The notes beneath the pieces are model-generated. The model saw nothing but the letters and a program-made list of their open reading frames with translations. It was not told the origin of the DNA and did not search any database. The position numbers and the translations under genes were made by a program. A stretch of DNA of 64,000 nucleotides, from the NCBI RefSeq assembly GCF_000379125.1, contig NZ_KB900626.1:2366667-2430666 (forward strand), read 5' to 3'. Below, piece by piece: positions 36,950 to 45,628 of the stretch. Every line of letters starts with the position of its first letter. The stretch's first letter is position 1. This DNA comes from Methylosinus sp. LW4 (lineage in GTDB: Bacteria; Pseudomonadota; Alphaproteobacteria; Rhizobiales; Beijerinckiaceae).

Positions 36950-38044
36950 TCAGCTCACAATCTTCCCCAGCAGCCAATCCAGCGCCTCGGGGAACACCAG
37001 CTCCTGCGTCGCGGCGATCTCCTCGGCGCTCCACCATTTCCAGCCGAGCACGTCGCTGCGCTCTATCTCGGTGAAGCCGCTGGTGTCGGGCGTGAACTCG
37101 CCCGTGCGAATGGCGTAGAAGCGCTCGTCGGCCTGGAACCAATCCTCGCCGAGCTGCATCGGAAACGCGCGCGAGAAGACGATGTCGCCGATCTCGACGC
37201 CGGTGAGCCCGGTCTCCTCGGCGAGCTCGCGGCGGGCGGCGGCGTCGAAGGTCTCGCCGGGCTCCAAGGCGCCGCCGATCGAGCCCCAGAAATGCGAATG
37301 TCCCTGCTCGACGAACACCGGCGACAGGCGCGTCGAATAGCGGAACAGAAGAACGCGATTCTGCTCGTCCAGCGGCAGCAGCCGCGCCGCCGGACGGCGC
37401 TCCAGCTTGCGCCCGTCATAGGGCATGACCACGCGCTCGCGCGCGCCCTCCTCCGCCCAGCGCTCGAGCGTCCAGCGACCATCCTCATAGAGAAACCAAT
37501 TGGGGGCGGCGTGCAGCACCGGCGGATCGCGCTTCTCGGAGAGGCCGAGGCCAGTGGCGAGGCGATAGCCAATGTCCAGCACGCCGGCATGGGCGATGAC
37601 GAGCACCGTCTCGCCCGGATGCCGCGCCGCTATGGCGGTCAACTCATCGCCGACGCGCGCGGCGAAAGCGGCGAGCGTCTCGCCGCCCGGAATGAGAAAA
37701 TCCGCCTGTCGCTGGCGATGCTTGGCGTGCTCGCTCGGAAAGGCGCGGTCGACGTCGTCGAAGGTCATGCCGTGCCATTCGCCGTCGTCTTTCTCGCGCA
37801 GCGCGATGCTCGTCTCTATGGGCAGGCCGAGCCGGCGCGCCAGCGGCGTGACGGTCTGCACGGCGCGCTTGAGATCGCTGCTGTAGATGCGGTCGAAACG
37901 GGTGGAGCCGAGCTCGCGCGCCAGCGCCTCGGCCTGCGCCAGCCCTCTCACATTCAGGGGGATGTTCAGCTGCCCCTGAACGCGCCTCTCGAGATTCCAA
38001 TTGGTTTCGCCGTGCCGTGCGAGACAGATGCGCGTGCGCGCCAT
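36950..38044 (-). CDS. Histidine phosphatase-NUDIX hydrolase fusion
   Basis: This 364-residue protein joins two hydrolases. Residues about 1-200 form a histidine-phosphatase domain with the RHG motif CLARHGETNWN, then IYSSDLKRAVQT and VIAHAGV. Residues about 215-364 form a NUDIX domain with GALEPGETFDAAARRELAEE (GX5EX7REUXEEXG box). The first half resembles phosphoglycerate-mutase-like phosphatases, the second nucleoside-diphosphate or ADP-ribose hydrolases. The pairing suggests a two-step breakdown of a phosphorylated nucleotide or cofactor, by inference. The ATG at 38044 was chosen because GGAG lies 8 bases before it. Confidence 0.82.
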   Translation of the reverse strand: MARTRICLARHGETNWNLERRVQGQLNIPLNVRGLAQAEALARELGSTRFDRIYSSDLKRAVQTVTPLARRLGLPIETSIALREKDDGEWHGMTFDDVDRAFPSEHAKHRQRQADFLIPGGETLAAFAARVGDELTAIAARHPGETVLVIAHAGVLDIGYRLATGLGLSEKRDPPVLHAAPNWFLYEDGRWTLERWAEEGARERVVMPYDGRKLERRPAARLLPLDEQNRVLLFRYSTRLSPVFVEQGHSHFWGSIGGALEPGETFDAAARRELAEETGLTGVEIGDIVFSRAFPMQLGEDWFQADERFYAIRTGEFTPDTSGFTEIERSDVLGWKWWSAEEIAATQELVFPEALDWLLGKIVS

Positions 38045-38542
38045 TGACATTCTCCGGGATAGCCGCACGTCCTAACGATGAAACGCCGATCCGTCCAGCG
38101 GGACTGTGCGACGCACAATGGCGAGCGACAAATCCTATGGGCGTCGACGGTTTCCCCGGCCGCCGCCCCGCGCGCGGGCGGCTGCGTCCGCGCCGGCGCG
38201 AAAGCTTCGTCTGGACAGCCGGCGTCACTCTAGAATTCTAGTGAATTAGTGATCCGCTGGCGGCGCAAAAAGCGCGGGCGGGGCGGCGGAACCCTTTCAG
38301 CGGCAGAAATTTTCTGCTCCGCGACGGATTCGATGCTGGCGTTTTCCTTCTTGCGTGATAGTCGATATATCTATTCTATCCGCTTCGTCGTCATGGGTTT
38401 CGGCGCGCTCCCCTCGCGTTTCGCCATCATGAAAACGCCTCGCTCGAGGCGCAGATCGCGAGAGAGCCCATGGGGTTTGCCGACTTGCCGGAGGCGAGGC
38501 TCGCGCTCACTGCGGCGCGCGGACGGGAGAGATTGCGAACCG
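38045..38542. other. 498-bp non-coding region before the Rrf2 gene
   Basis: No convincing gene is seen. The region holds the divergent promoters of the phosphatase-NUDIX gene and the Rrf2 gene. It includes a perfect palindrome CTAGAATTCTAG at 38230-38241 followed by GTGAATTAGTGA. A small AT-rich stretch around 38358-38382 (GATAGTCGATATATCTATTC) is a possible promoter or operator of the Rrf2 gene. An in-frame extension of the Rrf2 protein through this region is Arg/Ser-rich and was discarded. Confidence 0.45.
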
Positions 38543-38977
38543 ATGCTGTCCAACAAAGCGAAATACGGGCTCAAGGCGCTGATCCATCTCGCCGGCGCCG
38601 AAGGGCAGTGCCTCGCCGGCGACATGGCGACGCAGAACAACATCCCGCGCAAGTTCCTCGACGCGATTCTACTGGAATTGCGCAACGCCGGCATTCTCAA
38701 CAGCAAGAAGGGCAAGGGCGGCGGCTATCACCTCGCCCGTCCGGCCGACAAGATCACCGTCGGCCAGATCATCCGCATTCTCGACGGCCCACTCGCGCCC
38801 ATCGCCTGCGCCAGCCGCACCGCCTATCAGCGCTGCAACGACTGCCCGGACGAGGATGCCTGCGCGATTCGCGATCTGATGCTGGACGTGCGCGACGCCA
38901 TGGCGCTGATCCTCGATCGCACCAGCATCGCCTCGCTGCGCGGCAGGGGACGGCGGTCGGCGCAAATCCTGCGCTGA
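38543..38977 (+). CDS. Rrf2-family transcriptional regulator, iron-sulfur type
   Basis: This 144-residue regulator has the winged helix of Rrf2 proteins (MLSNKAKYGLKALIHLA, then IPRKFLDAILLELRNAGIL and KGKGGGYHLARP). Four Cys lie in CASRTAYQRCNDCPDEDAC near residues 90-110. Three of these are placed like the Fe-S ligands of IscR/RirA/NsrR. It probably senses iron, Fe-S status or redox. Suf or isc genes are not nearby, so the regulon is not known from context. GGGAGA precedes the ATG. Confidence 0.85.
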   Translation: MLSNKAKYGLKALIHLAGAEGQCLAGDMATQNNIPRKFLDAILLELRNAGILNSKKGKGGGYHLARPADKITVGQIIRILDGPLAPIACASRTAYQRCNDCPDEDACAIRDLMLDVRDAMALILDRTSIASLRGRGRRSAQILR

Positions 38978-38979
38978 TT

Positions 38980-39789
38980 TCAGCTTTTCCAGAGAGATTG
39001 GAGAAGGTGCGGCGGCCCGCGCCCGCCGCCGAGCGCGAGCGCATCCGCCGCGCCGAGCGCCTCTGTCAGAAAATCCTTGGCCGAGCGAATCGCCGGGACC
39101 AGCTCGGCGCCATGCGCGAGATTCGCCGCTATGGCGGAGGAGAGCGCGCAGCCCGTGCCGTGAAGATTGCGCGTCGCCACGCGCGCGCCGTGGAACGCAT
39201 GGACCTCCTCGCCCGCGACGAGAATGTCGAGCGGCTCGCCCGAGAGATGCCCGCCCTTCATCAGCACGGCGCGCGCGCCGCGCGCCACGATCGCCCTTCC
39301 CTGCTCCGCCATCTCCTGCGGCGTCGCGGCCTCACTCGCGCCGAGCAGAGCGGCGGCCTCCGGCAGATTGGGCGTGACCAGAGCCGCGAGCGGAAACAGC
39401 CGCGCGATCATCGTTTCGATGAGCCCGGCGGAGGAGAGCGAATCGCCGCTCGTCGCGACCAGCACGGGATCGAGGATTATGCGCCGCGCGCCGGCGCGGG
39501 CGAGCGATTCCGCCACGGCCTGCGCGATGGCGGGTTCGGCCAGCATGCCGATCTTGACCGCATCCGCCTCTATATCGGCGAAAATGGCGTCGATCTGCGC
39601 GGCGACGACCGGCGCGGGAACCGGATGAACCAGGCTGACGCCGCGCGTGTTCTGCGCGGTCAGCGCCGTTATCGCCGCCATGCCATAGCAGCCCAGCGCC
39701 GAGAATGTCTTGAGATCGCCCTGCACGCCGGCGCCGCCGCTGGGGTCGGAGCCGGCGATCGACAGGAGCTTGGGAATTTGGGCGGCCAT
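38980..39789 (-). CDS. thiD: Hydroxymethylpyrimidine/phosphomethylpyrimidine kinase ThiD
   Basis: This 269-residue enzyme phosphorylates HMP and HMP-P in thiamine synthesis. LLSIAGSDPSGGAGVQGDLK opens the protein, GCYGMAAITALTAQNT follows near residue 35, and KGGH and the anion-hole HGTGCALSSAIAANLA close the active site. These are typical ThiD motifs. No other thiamine genes are adjacent. The gene is convergent with the Rrf2 gene, with only two bases between the stops. Confidence 0.94.
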   Translation of the reverse strand: MAAQIPKLLSIAGSDPSGGAGVQGDLKTFSALGCYGMAAITALTAQNTRGVSLVHPVPAPVVAAQIDAIFADIEADAVKIGMLAEPAIAQAVAESLARAGARRIILDPVLVATSGDSLSSAGLIETMIARLFPLAALVTPNLPEAAALLGASEAATPQEMAEQGRAIVARGARAVLMKGGHLSGEPLDILVAGEEVHAFHGARVATRNLHGTGCALSSAIAANLAHGAELVPAIRSAKDFLTEALGAADALALGGGRGPPHLLQSLWKS

Positions 39790-39824
39790 CTCGCCTCCCG
39801 CTCTTTGCCCTATTTCTTCTGGCC

Positions 39825-40838
39825 CTATTTCTTCGGCAGCGCCAGCACGCCGGCCGCGCCATTCTCGGCGCCGACGAGCAGCCGCGTTCCCTTGGCGTCC
39901 CAGCTCAGAGCCGAAATGCGCGTGGGGGCTCCCGGTTCCGGCGCGCGCACCAGCAGCTCGGCGGCGTCGGTGAGGCGGCAGAGCAGCACCATGCCATCCT
40001 CATAGCCGATCGCCACGGCGAGCGCGCTCGGATGGAAGGCGACGCGCGTCACCTTCACCTCCGCCCGCACGCCGCATTCGCGCGGCGCCTCGCCCATCGG
40101 CCCGTCCTTGGCTTGGAAGGGCCAGACGACGCAGGCGTCGGCGCCGGAGGTGGCGAGCCATTTGCCGTCATGCGACCAAGACAGCGAGCGGGTCTTCGCC
40201 GGATAGCCGGCCATGCGCATATTCTTGCCGTCAGAGACGCGCCAGCCGTGCAGCATGTTCTCCTGCATGGAGGTGAGCACGAATTTGCCGTCCGGCGAAA
40301 CGGCGGCGTCGAGATGCGAGCCCTTCCACTCCAGAAACTCGGGCGCGCCCGCATTGGGGAACCATAGCGAGACGCCATTGTAATGGGCGATGGCGAGCCG
40401 ATAGCCCTTGGGAAAAAAGGCGATCCCGCGCGAGCTCGACGGCAGCGGCAGCGACTTGACCTCGCCCTTTGGCGTGCGCGCGCGCAGTTCGCGGCCGGCG
40501 GACCAGGCGAGCGTCCCATCGAAGCGCGCGGCGACGGCGTCGATCCATTTGCCCTTCTCATCGGCGATGATCTCGAGCCCGCCGGCGCTGTCGGACGCGA
40601 TGACGAGGCCGTCGTCGCCGCCGGTTATCAGCCGCCGCCCATCGCTCGCCGCGACCAATATGGCGCCGTCCGCATGGGCGACGACGTGACGAGGCGCATC
40701 GCCTTCGAGAAGGGCGAGCCGCCCGTCGGCGAGCGCCAGCACGGGCGTCTCGCCGAGAAAGGCGGCGGCGACGACCTCCGCGCCGGCGTCGAAGGGCGTG
40801 AAAGCGGAAGTGAGGGAGGGAGCAGCGCCAAAGGTCAC
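39825..40838 (-). CDS. WD40-repeat protein
   Basis: This 337-residue protein is built from repeats of about 40 residues with the end pattern (S/G)xDG(L/K)xxxxS, for example LITGGDDGLVIASDSAGG, AVSPDGKFVLTSMQENMLHG and WSHDGKWLATSGADACVVW. It folds as a beta propeller. No signal peptide is seen. Similar proteins lie next to CobW-type zinc chaperones in relatives, but no CobW is in this window. The role is likely as a binding scaffold. Confidence 0.82.
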   Translation of the reverse strand: MTFGAAPSLTSAFTPFDAGAEVVAAAFLGETPVLALADGRLALLEGDAPRHVVAHADGAILVAASDGRRLITGGDDGLVIASDSAGGLEIIADEKGKWIDAVAARFDGTLAWSAGRELRARTPKGEVKSLPLPSSSRGIAFFPKGYRLAIAHYNGVSLWFPNAGAPEFLEWKGSHLDAAVSPDGKFVLTSMQENMLHGWRVSDGKNMRMAGYPAKTRSLSWSHDGKWLATSGADACVVWPFQAKDGPMGEAPRECGVRAEVKVTRVAFHPSALAVAIGYEDGMVLLCRLTDAAELLVRAPEPGAPTRISALSWDAKGTRLLVGAENGAAGVLALPKK

Positions 40839-40978
40839 GATCGGGAACGCCTCGGGGGAAAGGCCGCTGCGGCGCGGCGGCTTCTCTATAGCGGATTTGC
40901 GGGGCCGGGCTCAAATGGCGCCGCATGTGGCGCCGTTCTTTCATGCCGAAGGGATTCGAGCCGGCAGGGAGGAGCAAG

Positions 40979-41305
40979 ATGCAGCAAAAGCCCGACAGCG
41001 ACGATTATCTCGCTCTTTTCGGCCGCTACAAGGAGGATTTCGGGGACGTCTACATGGACCCGGAGGACGAGCGCTTCCGGCTGCTCTTCGACCAGATTTG
41101 CCGCATGCTCACGCAGCCTTCTTCGTTCAATCTCAGCCTGCCCGAGCAGTTTCGAACCACGGCCTCCCGCTATCTCGCGGGCGACGCTCACACGGTCGCC
41201 CATATGAAGACGATCGAGAACCGCCATTTCATGCTCAGCGATCTTTTCGACTACATCCATCTCGTGAAGACGATGGGCGGCTCCTGGGACCAGCGCGGCC
41301 GATAA
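40979..41305 (+). CDS. Hypothetical protein
   Basis: This 108-residue soluble, helical, acidic protein is not recognised. It starts MQQKPDSDDYLALFGRYKED, directly after an excellent GGGAGG ribosome-binding site. It reads away from the WD40 gene and converges with the GGDEF-EAL gene. The overall composition is normal for this chromosome. Confidence 0.7.
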   Translation: MQQKPDSDDYLALFGRYKEDFGDVYMDPEDERFRLLFDQICRMLTQPSSFNLSLPEQFRTTASRYLAGDAHTVAHMKTIENRHFMLSDLFDYIHLVKTMGGSWDQRGR

Positions 41306-41335
41306 AAATCGAAGGCGCGCGGCTCCTCCGTTTCG

Positions 41336-43315
41336 TCAAGCGGCCGAGACCGCCGTCGGCGCCGGCGCGGCGGCGGCGGCCATCGCCAGAAAAGCGCCGA
41401 GCGGCATCGGCCGGCCGAACAGAAAGCCCTGCAGGCGCTGGCAGCCGGCGAGGCCCAGCACATAGGCCTGCTCCTCCGTCTCGACGCCCTCGGCGGTCAC
41501 CGCCATGTCGAGCGCATTGGCCATGTGAATGGCGCCGGCGACGAGCACGCCGGTCGATTTCTCGATCGTGACCCGATCGACGAGCGATTTGTCCAGCTTG
41601 ATGCGGTCGAAGCCGTATTTCTGCAGATAGGCGATGCTGGTATAGCCGGCGCCGAAATCATCCAGCGCCACGGCGACGCCCAGCGTCTTCAGGAAGGAGA
41701 TCACCGCCGCCGCCCGCTGCGGATGATCGATCAGATAGCCCTCCGTCACCTCGAGCTCGAGACGCGCGGTGGAAAAGCCGGTCTCCAGCAAGGTCCGCAT
41801 CACCGCGCGCTCGAAATCGGGATCGCGGAACTGCGCGGGCGAGACATTGACGGCGACCTTGATCGCCTCGACATCGAGAAAATCCTCGCAGGCCCGGCGC
41901 AGCACGAACAGGCCGAGCTGATTGATGAGCCCGCTGCGCTCGGCGATCGGAACGAACTGATCGGGCGTGAGCTCGCCCTCCGGCCGACGCGGCCAGCGCA
42001 CCAGCGCCTCGACGGCGACGACGCGATTTTCCGTTGCGCCGACGATGGGCTGATAGACCACCTCGAGCTCGTCGGCGCGCAGGGCGCGGCGCAGCTGATC
42101 CTCTATGTCCTGCTGGCGCTGGCGCTCGAGATCGAGATCGGGCGTGTAGATCCGCACGCCCGATTTGCCATTGGCCTTGACGTGATACATTGCGATATCG
42201 GCGCGGCGGAACAGCTCCTGCGCGTCGCAGCCGTCCGCCTCCGTGCAGCAGACGCCGACGCTCGCTCCGATCTGCACCGCGCGATCGCCGATGCGGATGG
42301 GCCGCGCCAGAACCGCGAGCGCGCTGCTGGCGAAGGCGCGCGCCGCGCGCTCGGCCTCGGCGGCCGAGATCACCGCCGCGAACTCGTCGCCGCCGACGCG
42401 CGCCAGCATCGCGCCCTCCGGCAGAACGCGGAGGAGCTCCTTGGCGACTATGTCGATCAGCCGGTCGCCGGTCGAATGTCCATAAGTGTCGTTGACGTCC
42501 TTGAAGCCGTCGAGATCGATATAGACGACGGCGGTGGGCGTCGCGCCAGCGCTACGGCCGCACTGGTCGAGCCTCGTCATCAGCGCGCGGCGATTGGGCA
42601 GGCCGCTCAGCGCGTCCATATTGGCGAGCCGCGAATTCTCATCGCTGAGCCGCTGCGTCTCCGCCTGCTTCTCCGCCAGCGAGCGGCGCGAGGCCACCAG
42701 ATGCGCGAAATCGCGGTAATAGATCATCAATATCGCGATCATGCCGATGGCGGCGAGCGCCAGATTGACCGACGCCGCACGAAAATGCCCATCGTCCGCG
42801 AAGAAGAAGAACAGGCTGAAAGGCGCGACGCCGACCAAGGTCACGTTGAGCGCCGCCGAGCGCAGATGCATCAGGCAGAAGTTGCAGCTGATCATCGTCA
42901 AGGCGAGGAAGAAGACGATCTGCGCCTTCGCATAGGCGTCGCCGTCGCCAAAGGTGTAGAGCGACAGGCCCCAGGCGGTGAAGGCCACGGCGATGAAGAA
43001 GGCCAGCCTGTTGGTGCGCTGCATGTGGCGGATGGCGATGTCGTCCGGCACTCGCGAGCGGCCGATCCGCCACCAGACGACGCCGCGCAGAAGGCAGAGG
43101 CCGCAGAGCGCGCTCGGCGCATAGAGGGACAGCCAGGGATGGCCGAATTTCGCGAAGGTGAACATCACCGCCAGCGCATTGGTCGCCAGGATGAAATAGA
43201 GAAGCGGAATCTGCCGTGCGAAGGCGCGAAACTGCGCGCGGACGAGCTCCAGGTCGTCGGTCGGAACGCTGAACAAAGAATGTAGTTTTCTGATGAGACT
43301 ATTCTTCAAGATCAA
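41336..43315 (-). CDS. Membrane GGDEF-EAL protein (c-di-GMP turnover)
   Basis: This 659-residue protein has about six N-terminal transmembrane helices (residues about 35-205). A GGDEF domain with the intact signature RVGGDEFAA (about 308) and an EAL domain with AVEALVRW (about 434) follow. The EAL part also has NVSPAQF, LEVTEGYL, DDFGAGYTS and the late TAEGVETEEQ. Both active sites look complete, so it could make and break c-di-GMP. No ligand domain is recognised in the membrane part. It stands alone. Confidence 0.92.
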   Translation of the reverse strand: MILKNSLIRKLHSLFSVPTDDLELVRAQFRAFARQIPLLYFILATNALAVMFTFAKFGHPWLSLYAPSALCGLCLLRGVVWWRIGRSRVPDDIAIRHMQRTNRLAFFIAVAFTAWGLSLYTFGDGDAYAKAQIVFFLALTMISCNFCLMHLRSAALNVTLVGVAPFSLFFFFADDGHFRAASVNLALAAIGMIAILMIYYRDFAHLVASRRSLAEKQAETQRLSDENSRLANMDALSGLPNRRALMTRLDQCGRSAGATPTAVVYIDLDGFKDVNDTYGHSTGDRLIDIVAKELLRVLPEGAMLARVGGDEFAAVISAAEAERAARAFASSALAVLARPIRIGDRAVQIGASVGVCCTEADGCDAQELFRRADIAMYHVKANGKSGVRIYTPDLDLERQRQQDIEDQLRRALRADELEVVYQPIVGATENRVVAVEALVRWPRRPEGELTPDQFVPIAERSGLINQLGLFVLRRACEDFLDVEAIKVAVNVSPAQFRDPDFERAVMRTLLETGFSTARLELEVTEGYLIDHPQRAAAVISFLKTLGVAVALDDFGAGYTSIAYLQKYGFDRIKLDKSLVDRVTIEKSTGVLVAGAIHMANALDMAVTAEGVETEEQAYVLGLAGCQRLQGFLFGRPMPLGAFLAMAAAAAPAPTAVSAA

Positions 43316-43548
43316 CGACCTTTCAGGCGTTCGTCACCCGCAATTCAAAAAATGGCCGCATCGGAAGCTTAGGCAAAAGCGGTGGCGATTTGGTTAAAAT
43401 CGAGAAAATAATTACGCCGTGACGATGCGGCTCGCCGTCCGCGGCGGAGGCCTGGACGAAATGCGAAACGGACCAATGTCATGCGGGGGGACGGCTCCCC
43501 CGTCGGCGAGCCGTCGCCTCGCGGCATGGAAATTCCGAGGAGCCAAGC

Positions 43549-44184
43549 ATGAGCACGAGCAGCGTATCCGGCGATCCGTTTCGCGGCAGCCCGTTCGATC
43601 TGAACAAGCTCGAAGCGAAAAACGCCATTCTCGCCCATAATTGGTGGGCCATCGGCCTGCGCGGCCTCGCGGCGATCATCTTCGGCCTCATCGCCGTGTT
43701 CCAGCCCGGCGTGACGATATTGTCGCTGGTGCTGGTCTTCGCGATTTTCGCCGCCGTGGACGGCATAGCGACGATCGTCGCCGCCGTGCGCGCCGCGCGG
43801 CAGGGCGAAGCGTGGCTGTTTCTCTTCCTCGCTGGTCTGGTGAAGATCGCCGCCGGCGCCTTCGCGGCCTTCTGGCCGGGCATCACCGCTCTCATCTTCG
43901 TGGCCGTGTTCGGCGCGGGCGAGGTCGTCGGCGGCGCGCTGACCTTCGGCTCGGCGCTCGATCTGAAGGAGGATCACGGCCGCTGGTGGCTGGCGCTGGG
44001 CGGCCTGCTGGCCGTGGTGTTCGGCCTGTTCCTGCTGCTGACGCCGGTCATCGGCGCGGTGGTGCTCACCTGGTGGCTCGGCATCTACGCCATAGCGCTC
44101 GGCATTGTGGAGCTGATCCTGGCGTTCCGGCTGCACGCCCGCCATGTCGAGCATCCGCCGCTGGCGCATCCGCAGGGCGCCTGA
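43549..44184 (+). CDS. HdeD-family (DUF308) membrane protein
   Basis: This 211-residue protein has six predicted transmembrane helices (from about residue 28 to 195) with the family pattern HNWWAIGLRGLAAIIFGLIA, then PGVTILSLVLVFAIFAAVDG. The family is related to E. coli HdeD of acid resistance. Its mechanism is unknown. GAGG precedes the ATG at 43549. No acid-stress partners are nearby. Confidence 0.85.
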   Translation: MSTSSVSGDPFRGSPFDLNKLEAKNAILAHNWWAIGLRGLAAIIFGLIAVFQPGVTILSLVLVFAIFAAVDGIATIVAAVRAARQGEAWLFLFLAGLVKIAAGAFAAFWPGITALIFVAVFGAGEVVGGALTFGSALDLKEDHGRWWLALGGLLAVVFGLFLLLTPVIGAVVLTWWLGIYAIALGIVELILAFRLHARHVEHPPLAHPQGA

Positions 44185-44198
44185 TCGCCGGATCGGAT

Positions 44199-44234
44199 AA
44201 AAAAAATCGGGGCGCCCGCAGCCACAGGCGCCCC
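44199..44234 (-). terminator. Terminator of the small gene at 44271-44537
   Basis: Read on the minus strand, GGGGCGCC-TGTGGCTGCG-GGCGCCCC is followed by GA and eight T. The stem lies 37 bases beyond the stop of the minus-strand gene. The same hairpin lies after the HdeD gene but has no T-run in that direction. Confidence 0.85.
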
Positions 44235-44270
44235 GTCCCCCCTCTCCGCCCCCGCGGAAAGCTCGCGAAA

Positions 44271-44537
44271 TCAGTCGATCGAGGAAATCTTGATCGGCGA
44301 ATCGAGATCGGCGTGGACGACCTTGAGGCCCGCCTTGGCGACGGCCGCCTCATCGGCGTACCAGGTCGACTCGTGATCGAGCCCGCCATATTTGTTGAAG
44401 ACCATCACATATTTGGCCTTCAAATCCACCTCGCAGCGCAGCCCTTTGCCCGGCTGGCCGATGGGCCGCATCTTGCCATCCCAATCGATGAAATAGCCCC
44501 CGGTCTCCTCGGACATTTCCTGTTCCCTTTCGGACAT
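44271..44537 (-). CDS. Small hypothetical protein
   Basis: This 88-residue acidic soluble protein is not recognised. Its core (GYFIDWDGKMRPIGQPGKG and LKAKYVMVFNKYGG) is rich in aromatic residues and looks like a small beta-sheet fold. Two starts are possible: ATG at 44537 with GGAG upstream (used here), or ATG at 44516 with AGGG upstream. It has its own terminator. Confidence 0.68.
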   Translation of the reverse strand: MSEREQEMSEETGGYFIDWDGKMRPIGQPGKGLRCEVDLKAKYVMVFNKYGGLDHESTWYADEAAVAKAGLKVVHADLDSPIKISSID

Positions 44538-44670
44538 TTGTCTCCGTCGCCGCGAGGAAGCAGTTTTTGGGCCAGCCATCCCGAATGCGCCCGCATCGGC
44601 GACAGCGGGCTTGATTCGCCGACGCGCGCCTGTAGTGTCCGCGGCTCCTGTTGGAAATCCGCGTTGGGAA

Positions 44671-45573
44671 ATGAAGCAGACGCTTTTTCGGCGCATTCGC
44701 CACACCTACGACCTGTTGTCGATCAAGACGTCCCGCTTCTTCAACGCCGGCTGGTATCGCTACCGATATCCAGACGTCCGCGACGCCGCCATCGATCCCG
44801 CGCGCCATTATCTCGAATTCGGCGCGCAGGAGGGGCGCGATCCGAGCTGGGCGTTTTCGACAACCGGCTATCTCGCGCGTTATCCCGACGTCGCCGCCTC
44901 CGGCGAGAATCCGCTGCTGCATTACATCCGCATCGGCGCGCGCGAGGGGCGCGAGCCGGATCGCGAGTTTTTGGTGGAGATCAAGCCGCCGCTCGACTAC
45001 CGGCCCGAAGCGGATGTCGCGGCGGTTTTCGATCATCTGCTGCGCGAGCGCCGGCCCGCGCGCGTGCTGGAGGCCGGCACGCGGCAATCGACGTTCGGCG
45101 TCGCGACGCATTCGCGCCCCAATTTTCCCTGGGTGCGCGACGCCGACTATCTCAAGATGGATATAAGAGAGGGCCAGGATGTGGACGTCGTCGCCGATCT
45201 CCATGCGCTGCCCGCGCAATGGACCGGCGCCTTCGACTGCTTCCTCGCCAACGCCGTGTTCGAGCATTTGGAGCGGCCCTGGATCGCGGCGAAGGAGATC
45301 GCCCGCGTGCTGGCGCCGGGCGGCCTGTTCTGGATCGGCACGCATCAGTGCTTCCCCATCCACGCCCATCCCAATGATTTCTTCCGTTTCAGCCGCGACG
45401 CCTTGCGCCTCATTTTCGAGGACGCCGGCCTGATCGTCGAGGCCAGCGATTACGAGGGCCGCTGCGCCATTCTGCCGCCGGGCGACATGGTCTTCCCCGC
45501 CAATGTCGACGTTTGGAACCTGAGGGAGCCGTCCTTCATCGCCGTGCGCGCCGCCGGCCGAAAGCCGGGATGA
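44671..45573 (+). CDS. SAM-dependent methyltransferase with N-terminal polysaccharide-type repeats
   Basis: This 300-residue protein has two N-terminal repeats of about 40 residues (WYRYRYPDVRDAAIDPARHY, then GYLARYPDVAASGENPLLHY). Such repeats are common in glycosyltransferases and methyltransferases of alphaproteobacterial surface-sugar clusters. The methyltransferase domain runs from about residue 115 (ARVLEAGTR as the SAM loop) through ANAVFEHLERP and ARVLAPGGLFWIGTH. No other surface-sugar genes are adjacent, so the substrate is unknown. GGAA precedes the start. Confidence 0.8.
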   Translation: MKQTLFRRIRHTYDLLSIKTSRFFNAGWYRYRYPDVRDAAIDPARHYLEFGAQEGRDPSWAFSTTGYLARYPDVAASGENPLLHYIRIGAREGREPDREFLVEIKPPLDYRPEADVAAVFDHLLRERRPARVLEAGTRQSTFGVATHSRPNFPWVRDADYLKMDIREGQDVDVVADLHALPAQWTGAFDCFLANAVFEHLERPWIAAKEIARVLAPGGLFWIGTHQCFPIHAHPNDFFRFSRDALRLIFEDAGLIVEASDYEGRCAILPPGDMVFPANVDVWNLREPSFIAVRAAGRKPG

Positions 45574-45628
45574 AACAGAGCGCCCCGCGCCTATTGCGGA
45601 GGTCCGCCGCTTTCCCTAACTTCCGTCC

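Noticed and set aside
38103..38115. TGTGCG-A-CGCACA as another CRP-type site
   Set aside because: Its spacer is one base, not four, so the geometry differs.
38230..38241. Vector-like restriction-site sequence (overlapping TCTAGA and GAATTC)
   Set aside because: The flanks match no vector I recognise, so a natural palindrome is simpler.
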